Source: Phoma sp. XZ068 (lineage: Eukaryota > Ascomycota > Dothideomycetes > Pleosporales > Didymellaceae). From it: a stretch of 64,000 nucleotides of DNA. Where the stretch lies: assembly GCA_004835665.1 (NCBI GenBank), contig ML240445.1, forward strand, positions 62,001 through 126,000, written 5' to 3'. Below the pieces are notes generated by a model. That model was given only the letters and a program-made list of their open reading frames with translations, was not told where the DNA came from and made no database searches. Numbering within the stretch: the first letter of the stretch is position 1; the number at the start of each line of letters is the position of its first letter. Position numbers and translations under genes: made by a program. Below, piece by piece: positions 11,157 through 21,700 of this stretch.

Positions 11157-13997
11157 TCATGAATTCTGCCCACCACCAGGAACATCAACATTCGCCCCAT
11201 GCGGCGTCCCCAACGCATCCCACCCCATAGGCACACTATCCATAACGCTCTCGAGCATAGAATTCCACGTGCCCGGTGTAATCCCCGCGTCCATATCCTG
11301 GCCCATATTCATCTGGCCGCTCATGGAGCTGAATTCCCAGTCGAAGCCGTTGTCGTAAGCGCCGTTGTTGATGGCGTCGGAGGGGTAGGCGTTCATGGGG
11401 ATGTCGGTGGTGTTTGTGTTGGAGGGGTAGAGCGGGGCAAGGGGTGAGGGTTGGGAAGGTTGCGGTTGCGACATGGAGAGCTGGGAGGGTGTGAAGCGTG
11501 GGGAGGCGCGGTAGGGAAGGTGGTGTTCTGTTTGCTGGCCGGGCGAGTAGGAGGAGTGGGATGTTGAGCCGCCGCGGGATTGCGAGTTGATTGTTGAAGG
11601 GCTGGTTTGTTCGCCGGAAATGTCCATTTCGTTGGGGCCGTTTTCGAAAAGGAAGGTGGTGGCTCCTGGCACGGTGCCTCTGTGCGGTGAGAAGTCCTGC
11701 TCTAGGTCTTTGAGGTTTCGCAGTGGCACGAAGGATGCGGGCTGGGGCGCGATCTCGATGCCGTTGCCATGGGAGGTGCCGAATGCTTGTGACTGTGGGA
11801 GGTTGTTGCGCGAGAACTGTGGTGTTGCGTTCGAGGAGCTGGTTCTGCTATTGGCAAATTGATTGATGGGTGCGCTTTCAGCCTGAGTCTCGCGGATCTC
11901 GTATATCGAGCTGCAGCCCACTGGATCAGAGTTGACCGGTATGACTGCGTTTTTCTTTTCGACAGGCATGTATGGCCTTGGGATGCCAGCGCCTTCCAGG
12001 TCGAGGTCTAATTGCACCAGGAATGACTCGGTCAGTGGATTCTTGCGACGCAGAGCCTGCATTGCCTGGAGGAGGAACTGAAGCGAAGAGTTCATCTGCT
12101 GGTCGTTTGGTCGTGTCTTGAGGTACTGGACGAACACCCTTGCTGCCACATAAACGCAGAAGGATATGAACGGGTTCATCTGAGCGCATTAGATTCGTCA
12201 TGTTGACGTCGCAAGGAAAAAGCTTACCGCTCCTAGATCCATATGACTGATTGTGCGCATAATGGATGCTATCTCTGCAGCGGCAGTCACGCATCGAATC
12301 TTGCTCTCGTTGCCAACGCTAACCGGCAGCTGGTACTTGTCGGCTTTGAAGATCGCAGCTTGGTGTAAGCAGATCGCAGAAGTCTGAATACACATGTTTG
12401 TGAAGACCACGTTGGGATCATCGCGGCCGCTGGGCATGCGGAGGTGATCAGGCAGATGGAGCGAGGTCTGGAGGAGAATCTGCTCGAGTTGGCGATGTCT
12501 CGTCCAGAAGCCACCATTCAGGTCGCCATCGTTGTCGTCTGATGTCGGGCGGTGTAGGTGCAGTAAATTTCGGCCAAACATCGCCGCCGTCAGGACGATG
12601 CCGCCAAGAGACTCGAGTTTCGACGCGCCCAGTGGGTTCAGGACTTGTTCAAGAGATCCAGTAGCTATTGCTTTACTTCTCTCAAACGCGTCTTCGCTCG
12701 CAGGCAGGTTCGTCAAGATCTGGTGAGTGTTAGTGCAAGTGAGTTACTTCTCCAGCCGCATGCTTACGTCTCGTTCGTCGATAATCATGGGCCAGCCTGT
12801 GCCAATACTGGCGTAGCGGTCGATGGCAAAGCACATCCAGAAAGTCCGTCTCCGCTCCTCCCTCTCAGTCCAGTCTTTCGGCGGTGGTAAGCATTGCTTC
12901 ACGTCCAGACCAGCGCCGTCCAGGCGGTGCAGCTGCATCATCTGGGATAATCGCACCGCACGGCCCGAGGACAACCAGGCTCTTGGAAAGTACATGTTTT
13001 TGAACTCGTACGTGCACATCAGCGTCCATGCCTGGCAATGCGCGAGCGTAATGGTTGCTTCTCCGTGACCTCGCATTTCGTCAAGTTGTGCGTACTTTCT
13101 CGCGCGGTGGTAGAAATGCTCTTGTAGTGCGTCGTACTTGTCCGTCACCGATGCTGCCATTGTCCACATGCTGTATCGTAGACATACTGGCGGCCGCATG
13201 TGAGGCGCGAGGTTCAGGGCGGCCATGAATCGCGGTCGGTGGATGAGTGGTAGCGAGGGGTGTATCTTTGTAAAGTAGATCTGGTATCTGTCGCGCTGTC
13301 AGATCCACGCTCTATGCAATCCCATAACAGCACTTACAGCTCTTCCATGACATCCTGGGGCGGAAGCGGCTCCTCCAGCCCCAAGCCAATCATCTCCCAT
13401 TGGAACTCTTGCTCCTCGCCATTCGTATTCGCCGTTTCATTTGGGTATGTGGGTATCGATGCTTTCCTTGCATCGAGGAGGCTCTCGAGTGATCGGTCGA
13501 ATGGATTCGTGGACTGGGTTCTTGTCGAAGGTACCGCTTGTTGTATTGTGTTGGCGACGTATGCGGTGGTCGTGTCTTGACGGGATACGTCTTTATTCGA
13601 GTCGGTCGCATCCTGGCTCTTGAGCAGTGTTTCGACCTGTTCTGGAGGTAGATGTCAGTAATTTGCCCCGGACGTAAGTGTGCATCAGCTTACGCAGTCG
13701 CTGTTCCAGCAGCTTCACGTAGCCTCTCTTTGGTCCGCTCTTCTTGCGCACTTCGTCGTACGCACAGTCATGCGACAGGCGTTTACATGTTCCGCAGGTC
13801 GGTCGAGTGCCGTCGCATCGCAGCTTCCTCTTCCGACACAACACGCACGCTATCCTCTTCTGCTTGGCCGCGTTGTCGTTCTGCGCATCTTGGCTGGCGG
13901 TTCGAGTCGGCGATTGTCTCTCATTGGCTTCGGGAGCTTGTTGAGTCAGATCGTTGAAGTAGCTATCTTCTGGCGACTCAGACTCGGGCGAAGGCAT
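11157..13997 (-). CDS. Zn2Cys6 fungal transcription factor
   Basis: Predicted 880-residue nuclear regulator in five exons: 13997-13694, 13641-13338, 13287-12768, 12719-12228 and 12179-11157, split by introns of 48-52 bp with good GTAAGN donors. The binuclear cluster is complete: C51-x2-C54-x6-C61-x6-C68-x2-C71-x6-C78. A coiled-coil linker follows (EQRL, joined to QQVETLLKS by the first splice). The middle-homology region of fungal-specific transcription factors covers roughly residues 200-520, with HPSLPLIHRP, REERRRTFWM and GTGWPMIIDERD blocks. The C-terminal 250 residues are Ser/Pro/Asn/Gln-rich, as in activation domains. The target pathway cannot be told from sequence, and no metabolic cluster lies beside it. 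Confidence 0.85.
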
Positions 13998-14923
13998 CTT
14001 TGCGCTCAGAGTAGTTGTTGCCTGGAAATTGAGGTGATCCGTATGCGCCAGGGGGCCCCGCGTAAGCGGCACGGGACGAGAGATCCTAAAGACTTGCAAC
14101 GAAAGTTTTACAGACTCCAGGCAGACGCTGAAGGTGTGCGAGCAGTATATGAGGTAAGCTTCGGCTGAGCAGAACGCTTAGGGATTTGACACGGAGGGAG
14201 TCCTTTGACCGTTCGGCGATCAGGCATCACCGTTCCGAGCAGATGGTATGGAAACGAGGATCCCCGGGGCAGCAATCAGTACTGTGCGTGTCAGTGGATA
14301 GTTAGCGGTTCATAGCTGTGCTGCGCCCTTTGGCGTGGTGGTATATCTGCAGCCGCACCCGCCAGGCGTCCACTTTGGCGCGTGTCATCGAAGCCATTCT
14401 GGACAAATAATCGCGGACGCCGTCTCACGCCCCCAACGGTCTACACCACTACAGCTGTCGGCATCCAGCCGCATTTGAGCAATGACAGGCATTGCTCTCT
14501 GTAGACACCTATTTGAGCCCTGCTCGAGCTGCGTGGCCATAGCCGAGTAACCGTACTGTAGCTGTTCGCTGCATCTTGAGGTCGCGGTCTTTCATGCCGA
14601 CCTCCGATGATACGATTACGATTGCTGGAGCGCGGGGTCTTTTGGCCTAGCGCATTTCCACAAATAGCTAGCCATGCGACGCTTGCCAGGGTCTTCCGCT
14701 TTTTTAAAGACTGGAGATCGCCAGCCAACGAAGAGACCAGATGTTGTTTGTGCTGTCGTCATCACTTCTGAGCACAATACAGCCATCTTAACGTGACATA
14801 TTTACAACGGCAGATGTCGGTGATGTTGTTATATTCAGGGGCAGTTGTTGGTGCTGCCATGCAATATATGATACATGATACAGGTGGACGGACAGATGTT
14901 GGTACAAAACTCGCTCAGCTGGC
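13998..14923. other. intergenic, transcription factor promoter
   Basis: About 930 bp. The left part is the upstream region of the Zn2Cys6 gene; the right part is the 3' flank of the mitochondrial ribosomal gene. Short frames here lack family features. Confidence 0.4.
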
Positions 14924-16092
14924 TTATCTCGGCCTGCGCTTGCCCTGGTTTCGTGGTCGGTCCTGGACCAAGAATGTGTGCTTGTTCCTCTTGTATCGTG
15001 TCTTGTAACCTCCCTTGGCTGGCGTGCCCCATGGACTGACTGGGTGGACTCGACCCTTGGATTTACCTCGACCACCACCGTGGGGATGATCAGCTGCATG
15101 ACGTTAGTTGTGGATGTGGAAATTGTTCTGGGATACTGACCTGCGTTCATGGCTACACCACGAACCTCTGGTCGCTTTCCGAGCCATCGGGCACGTCCAG
15201 CTTTACCGAGGGATTCGAAGTGCCTCTGGATGTTGCTGGCTACACCAATTGTGCAGCATGCGTCTGGGGAGACCTTGCGGATTTCACCACTCTGCAGACG
15301 GATGATGACGCTCTTGGTCTCCACGCCCTTTGCCTTCTCCACTTCCTCCTTGTTGACGATGATGGCGTATGTGCCTGCACTGCGGCAGAATACACCGCCA
15401 CCCTGTGTCTTGGAGCCAACATTGAACACCTGCGAACCAAGGGGCACCATGTGGATGGGCAGGCAGTTTCCACGCGCTGCTGTCTTTGCGGCCAGCATAC
15501 CGGGATCGATGGCTCCACCCATGCTGGCAATCAAGTCCTTGGGGATGCCCGTCCTGAAGCTCTCCACCTCGTCTCCCGCACGCATGCCATCTGCAGCGAC
15601 AATGTAGGACTTCTCGCCCGTCTCGACTCGTGTGATGAGGGCCAGATGTGCGCTGCGGTTGGGGTCGTACTCGATCCTGTCGACGATGTGCTTGCCGGGC
15701 AGGTAGCGCTTGTAGTCGACGATGCGTATGCGGCGCTTGTGTCCGCCGCCCCTGTGGCGCACTGTGACTCGGCCGGTGTTGTTCCTGCCGCCCAGATGCT
15801 GTCCCTTGCGGTCAATGGTCAGCTTGAGGAACGGGCGGCCCTTCCACAGGTGGTCGTTGACGGCGCGCTTCAGATGGCGGAGCCCGGGCGTGCGCGGCTT
15901 GTATGTGCGCAGCGGGGTGAATTTCTCCTTGCGGGGGCCCTCGGTGATGAGCACGCCGCCGTCAGCGGACGCCGTGGGCGCAAAGGCGGCGGGCTTGATG
16001 AGCTGCTCGAAGCCCTGCGAGTAGTTGCGGGCGCCCAGCAGCGCCTGGCCGAGGCGCGAGGGCTGGAAGCGACATATCCGCGGCTGCAGCAT
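14924..16092 (-). CDS. RML2: mitochondrial large-subunit ribosomal protein uL2m
   Basis: A 373-residue uL2 protein of the mitochondrial ribosome, part of the peptidyl-transferase neighbourhood. Conserved blocks are clear: GRPFLKLTI, GGRNNTGRVTVRHRGGGHKRR, YDPNRSAHLALI and GKAGRARWLGKRPEVRGVAMN. Exon 1 is 16092-15141 and exon 2 is 15093-14924, around a 47 bp intron. Splicing at MNAG restores ADHPHGGGRGKSKG, the catalytic-region loop universal in L2, and ends in a basic tail. The start at MLQPRICRF was chosen because it opens an Arg-rich mitochondrial targeting sequence (LGARNYSQG); the frame is open further upstream. It is divergent from the cyclin B gene. Confidence 0.93.
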
Positions 16093-16424
16093 CGTGTCGA
16101 GGTGTGCGCAGTGTCGACGGGAGCGCGCGGGCGAGGCAATGGCAGCGGCGGTGCAATGGGCGGTCGTGTGCGGCTGCAATGGCGTGTCGTCGACGAGCGC
16201 TGCCCATGAGAAAATCAGGCTGCGCCGGATGCGGGCTAGCGCCCAGGACAGGCACGTTGCTGGGCCAGTCGCGCCGCCCGTGTCGCTCCCTCTCGAAACT
16301 GCCCGTCACCAGCAGCACTCGGCCGCCTCTGCAACTCTGCAATCGCGCTGCATCTTTTCTGCGCCGCTCCTCACTTCTCTCTGCACCCGCTCCAGCTCGC
16401 TCTCCTCAGCACCCGGCATCTCTT

Positions 16425-16430
16425 ACGCGT
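16425..16430. promoter_or_regulatory. ACGCGT (MCB-like) box
   Basis: Perfect palindromic ACGCGT about 620 bp upstream of the cyclin start. Function inferred from the motif only. Confidence 0.3.
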
Positions 16431-16897
16431 TGGTGTTGCGCCGTCCGCAGGTAAGCTCTCCTACGCGCGCTGGGGCTCGGGTGGGTCCCGCACTGGGCAC
16501 ACGCCAGCCTCAGAGTTCACGTCTCCCGCGCGTTGTTGGCGCAAAATTGAACACGTGACTTACCGCGCACCAAAACAAACCAGCTGCTACATCTACTTCC
16601 ATCAACACACACCTTGGTGCAGCCCCGACTCTCGACCTCACCTCCTCCCCCCGCACGCACTCCGCACCTGTGCAAATTGGAGCTGGCCTTCTCTCGCCGC
16701 CGTCTACCACCACAGGCGCTGCCACCCAAGGGTTCGTCGCGCTCCTCCCACACGTCCCGTCGTCGCTGCCGCCCGCCATAAACCGTGTTTGGTCTGCCAG
16801 TACTTGCACCCACCGACGAGGAGTGTGTTCAGCATACTCTCTCACACGTCTGCAAGCGTGTTTGGTGCCCGTGCAGTGCTGTCAGCCTTCACCGTCG

Positions 16898-16903
16898 ACG
16901 CGT
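16898..16903. promoter_or_regulatory. ACGCGT (MCB-like) box near cyclin B
   Basis: Perfect ACGCGT about 150 bp upstream of the cyclin B start codon, in the usual range for a fungal promoter element. It is the closest such box to the gene. Binding is untested. Confidence 0.4.
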
Positions 16904-17050
16904 CTACTACATGCTCCTGCCTGCTCTCGATGCTAATGCGCCCAAACAGTGCATCATAACACGACCTCTACTCGATATCTCGCCCTACGACACACCCAGT
17001 CTTCCTCAACACCACTCTAGCCTTGATCAGCATATCTAGTATTGCTCGCA

Positions 17051-18643
17051 ATGCCTCCCGCAGTACGTTGCCTCTACCTTCACCTCGACGTCCCATCCCA
17101 AAACGTCATAGCGGGGACCCACGACTCGCGCGTCACAGCTTACTAACACGTCCCACCAGGTCAGATCAACACGGCAGCGTGCTGTCACCAACGAGAACGA
17201 TGAGAACGCCGGCCCTACGCGTATGACGCGTGCAAAGGCCGCCGGTCTGGGCGCGACGGAGCACGCTGGTGACGTGCCCAAGAAGACGCTGGCCACCAAG
17301 AAGTCCACAGCTACACTGAACGGCGCCACACGAACACGAACAACGCGTGCTGCCCTCGGCGATGTCAGCAACACCATCAAGGTCGAGGGCCTCGGTGCCG
17401 CCGCAAAGGAGGGCAAGAAGCCTGCCGCTACCAAGGGCGCCGTCGCCAAGGCAGCGCGTCCTACCGGAGTCCAGAAGGCATCTCAAGCGGCAAAGGCCCC
17501 TCTCGGAACCAAGTCCACTAACAAGCGCATTGCCCCCACCGACGCCAACAAGGCAGGCCCAAAGAAGCTGAAGGCACCCCCGCAGGAGCAGGACACAGAG
17601 GAAGAGGAGGAGAACGTCGTACCCAAGGAGGAGAAGCCCACCAAGCTGAAGAAAGAGGTTGCCAAGGTCGAGCCTGTCGAGGAGGAGCCCAAGACCAAGC
17701 GTGAGGAGATCGTCGAGGTCTTTGAGGAATACATCGACTTGGACAAGGAGGACATTGATGACCCGTTGATGGTCTCCGAGTACGTCGTCGAGATCTTCGA
17801 GTACCTCAAGGAGCTCGAGATTGCTACCATGGCCAACCCCGACTACATGGACAACCAGAACGAGCTTGAGTGGAAGATGCGTGGTATTCTGGTCGATTGG
17901 TTGCTGGAGGTCCACACTCGCTTCCGTCTTCTGCCCGAGACTCTCTTCCTTGCCGTCAACATCATCGACCGCTTCCTTTCATCCAAGATTGTTCAGCTCG
18001 ACCGCCTGCAGCTGGTTGGTGTCACCGCCATGTTCATTGCCTCCAAGTACGAGGAGGTTCTCTCACCCCACGTTCAGAACTTCCGACACGTTGCCGATGA
18101 TGGCTTCACCGAGGAGGAGATCCTCAGTGCAGAACGCTTTGTCCTTACCGCTTTGAACTACGACTTGAGCTATCCCAACCCCATGAACTTCCTCCGCAGG
18201 ATATCAAAGGCCGACAACTACGACATCCAAACCCGCACCCTGGGCAAGTACTTGCTCGAGATTGGCTGCCTTGACCACCGCTTCCTTGCCCACCCCCCCA
18301 GTCAGGTTGCTGCCGCTGCCATGTACCTTGCCCGCCTGGTCCTCGAGCGTGGCCCCTGGGACGCTACTCTTGTACATTACTCTGGCTACAGCGAGGAGGA
18401 GATCCAGCCTGTCCTCAACCTCATGATCGACTACCTGTCCAGCCCGGTCCTCCACGAGGCATTCTTCAAGAAGTATGCCAGCAAGAAGTTCCTGAAGGGT
18501 AAGTCCTACCAACACTCCCACCTTGACATCGTCACTAACTTATAATAGCATCCATAGTCCTCCGCAAGTGGGCCAAGGAATACGTTGTCGAATATGGTAA
18601 TGCCCTGCATGAAGAGTCCTCGCAGCCCAGTAGCAAGCGCTAA
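17051..18643 (+). CDS. nimE: mitotic B-type cyclin
   Basis: A 481-residue B-type cyclin that activates the Cdk1 kinase for G2/M. Exon 1 is only 12 nt (17051-17062, MPPA), followed by a 97 bp intron with a TTACTAAC branch point; exon 2 is 17160-18498; a 50 bp intron leads to exon 3, 18549-18643. The destruction box R67-x2-L70-x4-N75 is intact, so the protein should be degraded by the anaphase-promoting complex. The cyclin N-box is clear (MRGILVDWLLEVH, then LAVNIIDRFLS and GVTAMFIASKYEE), followed by the C-terminal cyclin fold (GYSEEE, LHEAFFKKYASKKFLKA). The final exon adds SIVLRKWAKEYV, the usual end of NimE/Cdc13 proteins. Length fits the family. Confidence 0.93.
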
Positions 18644-19648
18644 GAGTTCCTTCTTTATTAGGCAAACCTGGATGTGTCCCCAGCATCTACAGCTACTACC
18701 CACCGTACCGTCTCGACGGTTGCATGGGATAGCAGGTGTTGAGGCACTACCAGCAAGCCATCTTGGTACATTCGACTACTTCTTCATGTTTGCATCTCGG
18801 CCCCCAGGCCTACCATCTTTCGGTCGGCGTTAATAAAAGGCGTACAATTGGTTATTCTACCATGTTCTTGCTTCATCTTGCAGCGGAGGTTACGGCGTCA
18901 TTTCATTGCGGCGGCGTTTTCACTTTCAGCACTCTTATCATCATTTCTCTGATAGCGGCTCTGGATACTCGCTCATAGCACTAGCGACTGGTATACCATG
19001 AGGGTGAGACACGAAGGCTATTCCTCTGTGGATACGTGCGGCGTGTGGGTACATTGGCACGGAAGACACGAGATATCACACGCGGCTGTATGACTAGCGC
19101 TTCCTGCGTTGGCGCAATTGAGGTTTTCAAAGTTCAATGACTCTCCAAACTGTATGACGTGATGTTATGAGACTTGGTCAAAACGACCATGCATTGAGAC
19201 CGCAGTTGCAAAGTCGTGTCACGATTCACGCGCGTTGCTGTACGTCATCCTACATCGCGTCATCAAATCGCGACCCCACGATCGTGATGTGACGGGTCGC
19301 GAACACGGACGCGACTCGAAAGCACAGGGCTTGTTTATGCATCACATCACACGGCATCACGCCCAGCCATGCTGCACGGCGCATCGATCGCGTCTAGACG
19401 CTCCAACCTCGGCAACATCAACAACACCAGCGCTAACCGCATCCATGCACGACTATCAACCTCGCTCCATCGCTGCTCATCGCGCAGGTCTGGATTTCGG
19501 GGTGTACAGGCGAAATATCAAGGGACTCTTTTCGCAATAGTAAGAGGAGGGAGAGATATCTGAGATTGAACTCGAAGTTCCAACGAAATCAAGCACCAAA
19601 CGACCAACGACAGGATTATTTAAGAGGAGGATAAAGAAGGATTCCACA
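18644..19648. other. intergenic, HIT gene promoter
   Basis: About 1 kb between the cyclin 3' end and the HIT gene start. Short frames only; nothing else supported. Confidence 0.4.
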
Positions 19649-20492
19649 ATGAACGAAACTGACCTCCACTACCCCCCCGAAACCTGTCCCTTCTGCGCCA
19701 TCGCGTCCGCGTATCCCGTCGATAAGGATACGGGGCTGTGGCGGAAGGAGAAAGAGCTGAGTGATGCGGTTCCAAAGGAGGAAGAGTGCGGTGTGGAGAG
19801 GACGAGTCCGAGTTCGTTTTTGGTGTTGAGGGATGAGGGGGTTCTTGCGTTTTTGGATATTTTGCCTATGACGGGAGGTGAGTTATCTTTTCTTTTTTTG
19901 GTTGATTTTGGGTTGGAGTGGTGTGGGGTGGGGTGTGGCAGAGGAAGGAGGAGAGATGCTGGGTGGTTGAGCATCATGTTCGCTGCGGTGTGATTGGCAA
20001 GGGACCAACAAAGGAGATGAGTTTTAGTTTCAAAAGACCAGTATGCTGACGTTATCTACACAGGCCACCTCCTCGTAGCAACCCGCAACCACAGAGTAAA
20101 AGTCGCAGACATGGACGCCCAGGAAAGCCGCGACATAGGTACCCCCCCCCCCCTCTATTACAACCCTTATACTCCCGTTCTGATCATTCCCAGGCTTCTG
20201 GCTCCCCCTCCTCGCCCGCACAGTCGCAAAAGTCACAGGCGTAACCGACTACAACATCGTGCAGAACAACGGCGCGCGCGCCGCCCAAGTCGTGCCGCAC
20301 GTGCATTTCCATATTATCCCGCGGCCGGCGACGATGCCCGAGATTAAGAGCAGGAGTTGGACGATGTTTGGGAGGGGGCAGAGGGATGATTTGGATGATG
20401 AGGAGGGGGCGCGGATGGCGGGGGAGATGCGGAGGGTGTTGAGGGGGGAGATTGGGAAGTTGGGGGTTGCGGGGAGGGGGGCGAGGTTGTAG
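19649..20492 (+). CDS. HIT-family nucleotide hydrolase/transferase
   Basis: A 200-residue histidine-triad protein, expected to hydrolyse adenylated or similar nucleotides. Three exons: 19649-19877, 20064-20138 and 20194-20492. The first intron (186 bp) and second (55 bp) both have GGT-type donors. The joined protein reads ILPMTGGHLLVATRNH, then VQNNGARAAQ, then the triad H137-V-H139-F-H141 with IIPRP after it, the signature of the Hint/Fhit superfamily. An N-terminal CPFC pair could bind zinc as in some Hint proteins. The C-terminal 40 residues are Arg/Gly-rich and low in complexity. Exact substrate class (Hint versus Fhit-like) is not settled by sequence alone. Confidence 0.85.
20142..20153. 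repeat. poly-C tract inside HIT intron 2
   Basis: Twelve consecutive C residues three bases after the intron 2 donor. It may slip and is a likely spot for sequencing error, but it lies outside coding sequence in the spliced model. Confidence 0.8.
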
Positions 20493-21700
20493 TGGTGGTG
20501 GGGTTGATTGGGAAGTTGTTAGATGTTACTTGTATGAATGGGATTGATTGGGCATTGCTGACTGGCTCTGGCTTTGGCGCTCGTTGCTTCGGCGGGTTGA
20601 GGTGGATCTTGCAGGTTGGCGTGCAGGGTGGTGGCTCGCTGATGTCTTTACAATTCTGCACAGGCGTTGCTTGGAGATTCGACACTTAAGAGCAAGGGAT
20701 TGCCTCTTCCAAAATCAACTCAGGTGTTCTCATGACGATCTAATAGACTCGACAAGGCTAGGATGGACTGGCAGTAAGTGGCAAAGATTATATTATGCTC
20801 TAGTTTCAGCACCCGCAAGAGCTGCAGGAGTTGCAAGAGTGGAAAGAGACTGAAAGTGAGTGTACGTTTAAGAGTAACACCATTCGGTGAGATGTCGATA
20901 CCAAGCACAGACACCTCAATCTTATGATTCTTTTAAAGTGTCTCTACCACTATCTCAAACCACACCGCGCCGAAGCTGTATAAACCTAGATGTCAGCAGA
21001 GTCCTAAGTTGAAGATATCGACATGACACCCGTCAATAAAACAATCCATGAGAATCTGGAGTGGAAGTATTGTTGCTGTGTCCAGCGATCGGTTTTTTCT
21101 AGTGTTGAAGTATCAGAGACTTCAGGATGGAATTCAATACTTCGAGATGTACACGTCCTAGTTGGATATATATTCATGGAGTACTATTGTACTTCAAAGC
21201 ACTAGCACGAGTGGAGATATCAAACAAGATCACCCAGATTCGCTGTCCAACCCGCTTTTAATCAATCCGAGTCATACGGAGAATTAAAATTAATGCTCCG
21301 CTGCACTGCTCGAGGGTAGGATATCCAAACATACTAGATATAGCGCCTCACTTAGCCTCTAAGCCTGTGACTGAATGGACAGGAGAGAGATAAATATAAC
21401 ACACAAGAGAAGAGAGCTGGCAACGGCGTTTAATTTGGCTGAAGATTCCTTGTGAAGCAAGGGGTTCTGAAATCATTTGAAAGGCCAGAGCAGTTTTATC
21501 ATGCGTTTGTAGCTGAATATCTTGTGTAATTACGTTGCAGTAGGATCATTCATCCTTTGGACTATGTTTTATTATCCGACAAGTGCCTAATCCCGAGTGT
21601 ACAAGGCACACACCTTCACTGACACTGCGTAAAGGGCAAGACCACAGACCGTTTCCATAATATTGGATTCGCTATATAATACACATCCACGCTTACACTA
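20493..21700. other. intergenic, AT-rich, no gene seen
   Basis: A 1.2 kb stretch, markedly AT-rich from about 20,900 to 21,690, between the convergent HIT and ligase genes. No frame with family features, no inverted terminal repeats and no transposase remnant that I can see. It could be a decayed element or plain spacer. Confidence 0.4.

Larger units (their letters stand above)
16093..17050. promoter_or_regulatory. divergent promoter region, uL2m / cyclin B
   Basis: A 958 bp region between divergent genes, rich in CT tracts. It contains two perfect ACGCGT hexamers (16425 and 16898), the MluI cell-cycle box bound by MBF-type factors in fungi. The long frames crossing this region look like shadows, with no family features. 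Confidence 0.5.

Noticed and set aside
15220..16209. Long plus-strand frame of 329 codons
   Set aside because: It is antisense to the well-supported uL2m gene and shows no independent motif.
17166..17915. Minus-strand Leu/Val-rich frame of 249 codons
   Set aside because: It is antisense to cyclin B exon 2; the Leu/Val-rich text mirrors Lys/Glu codons.
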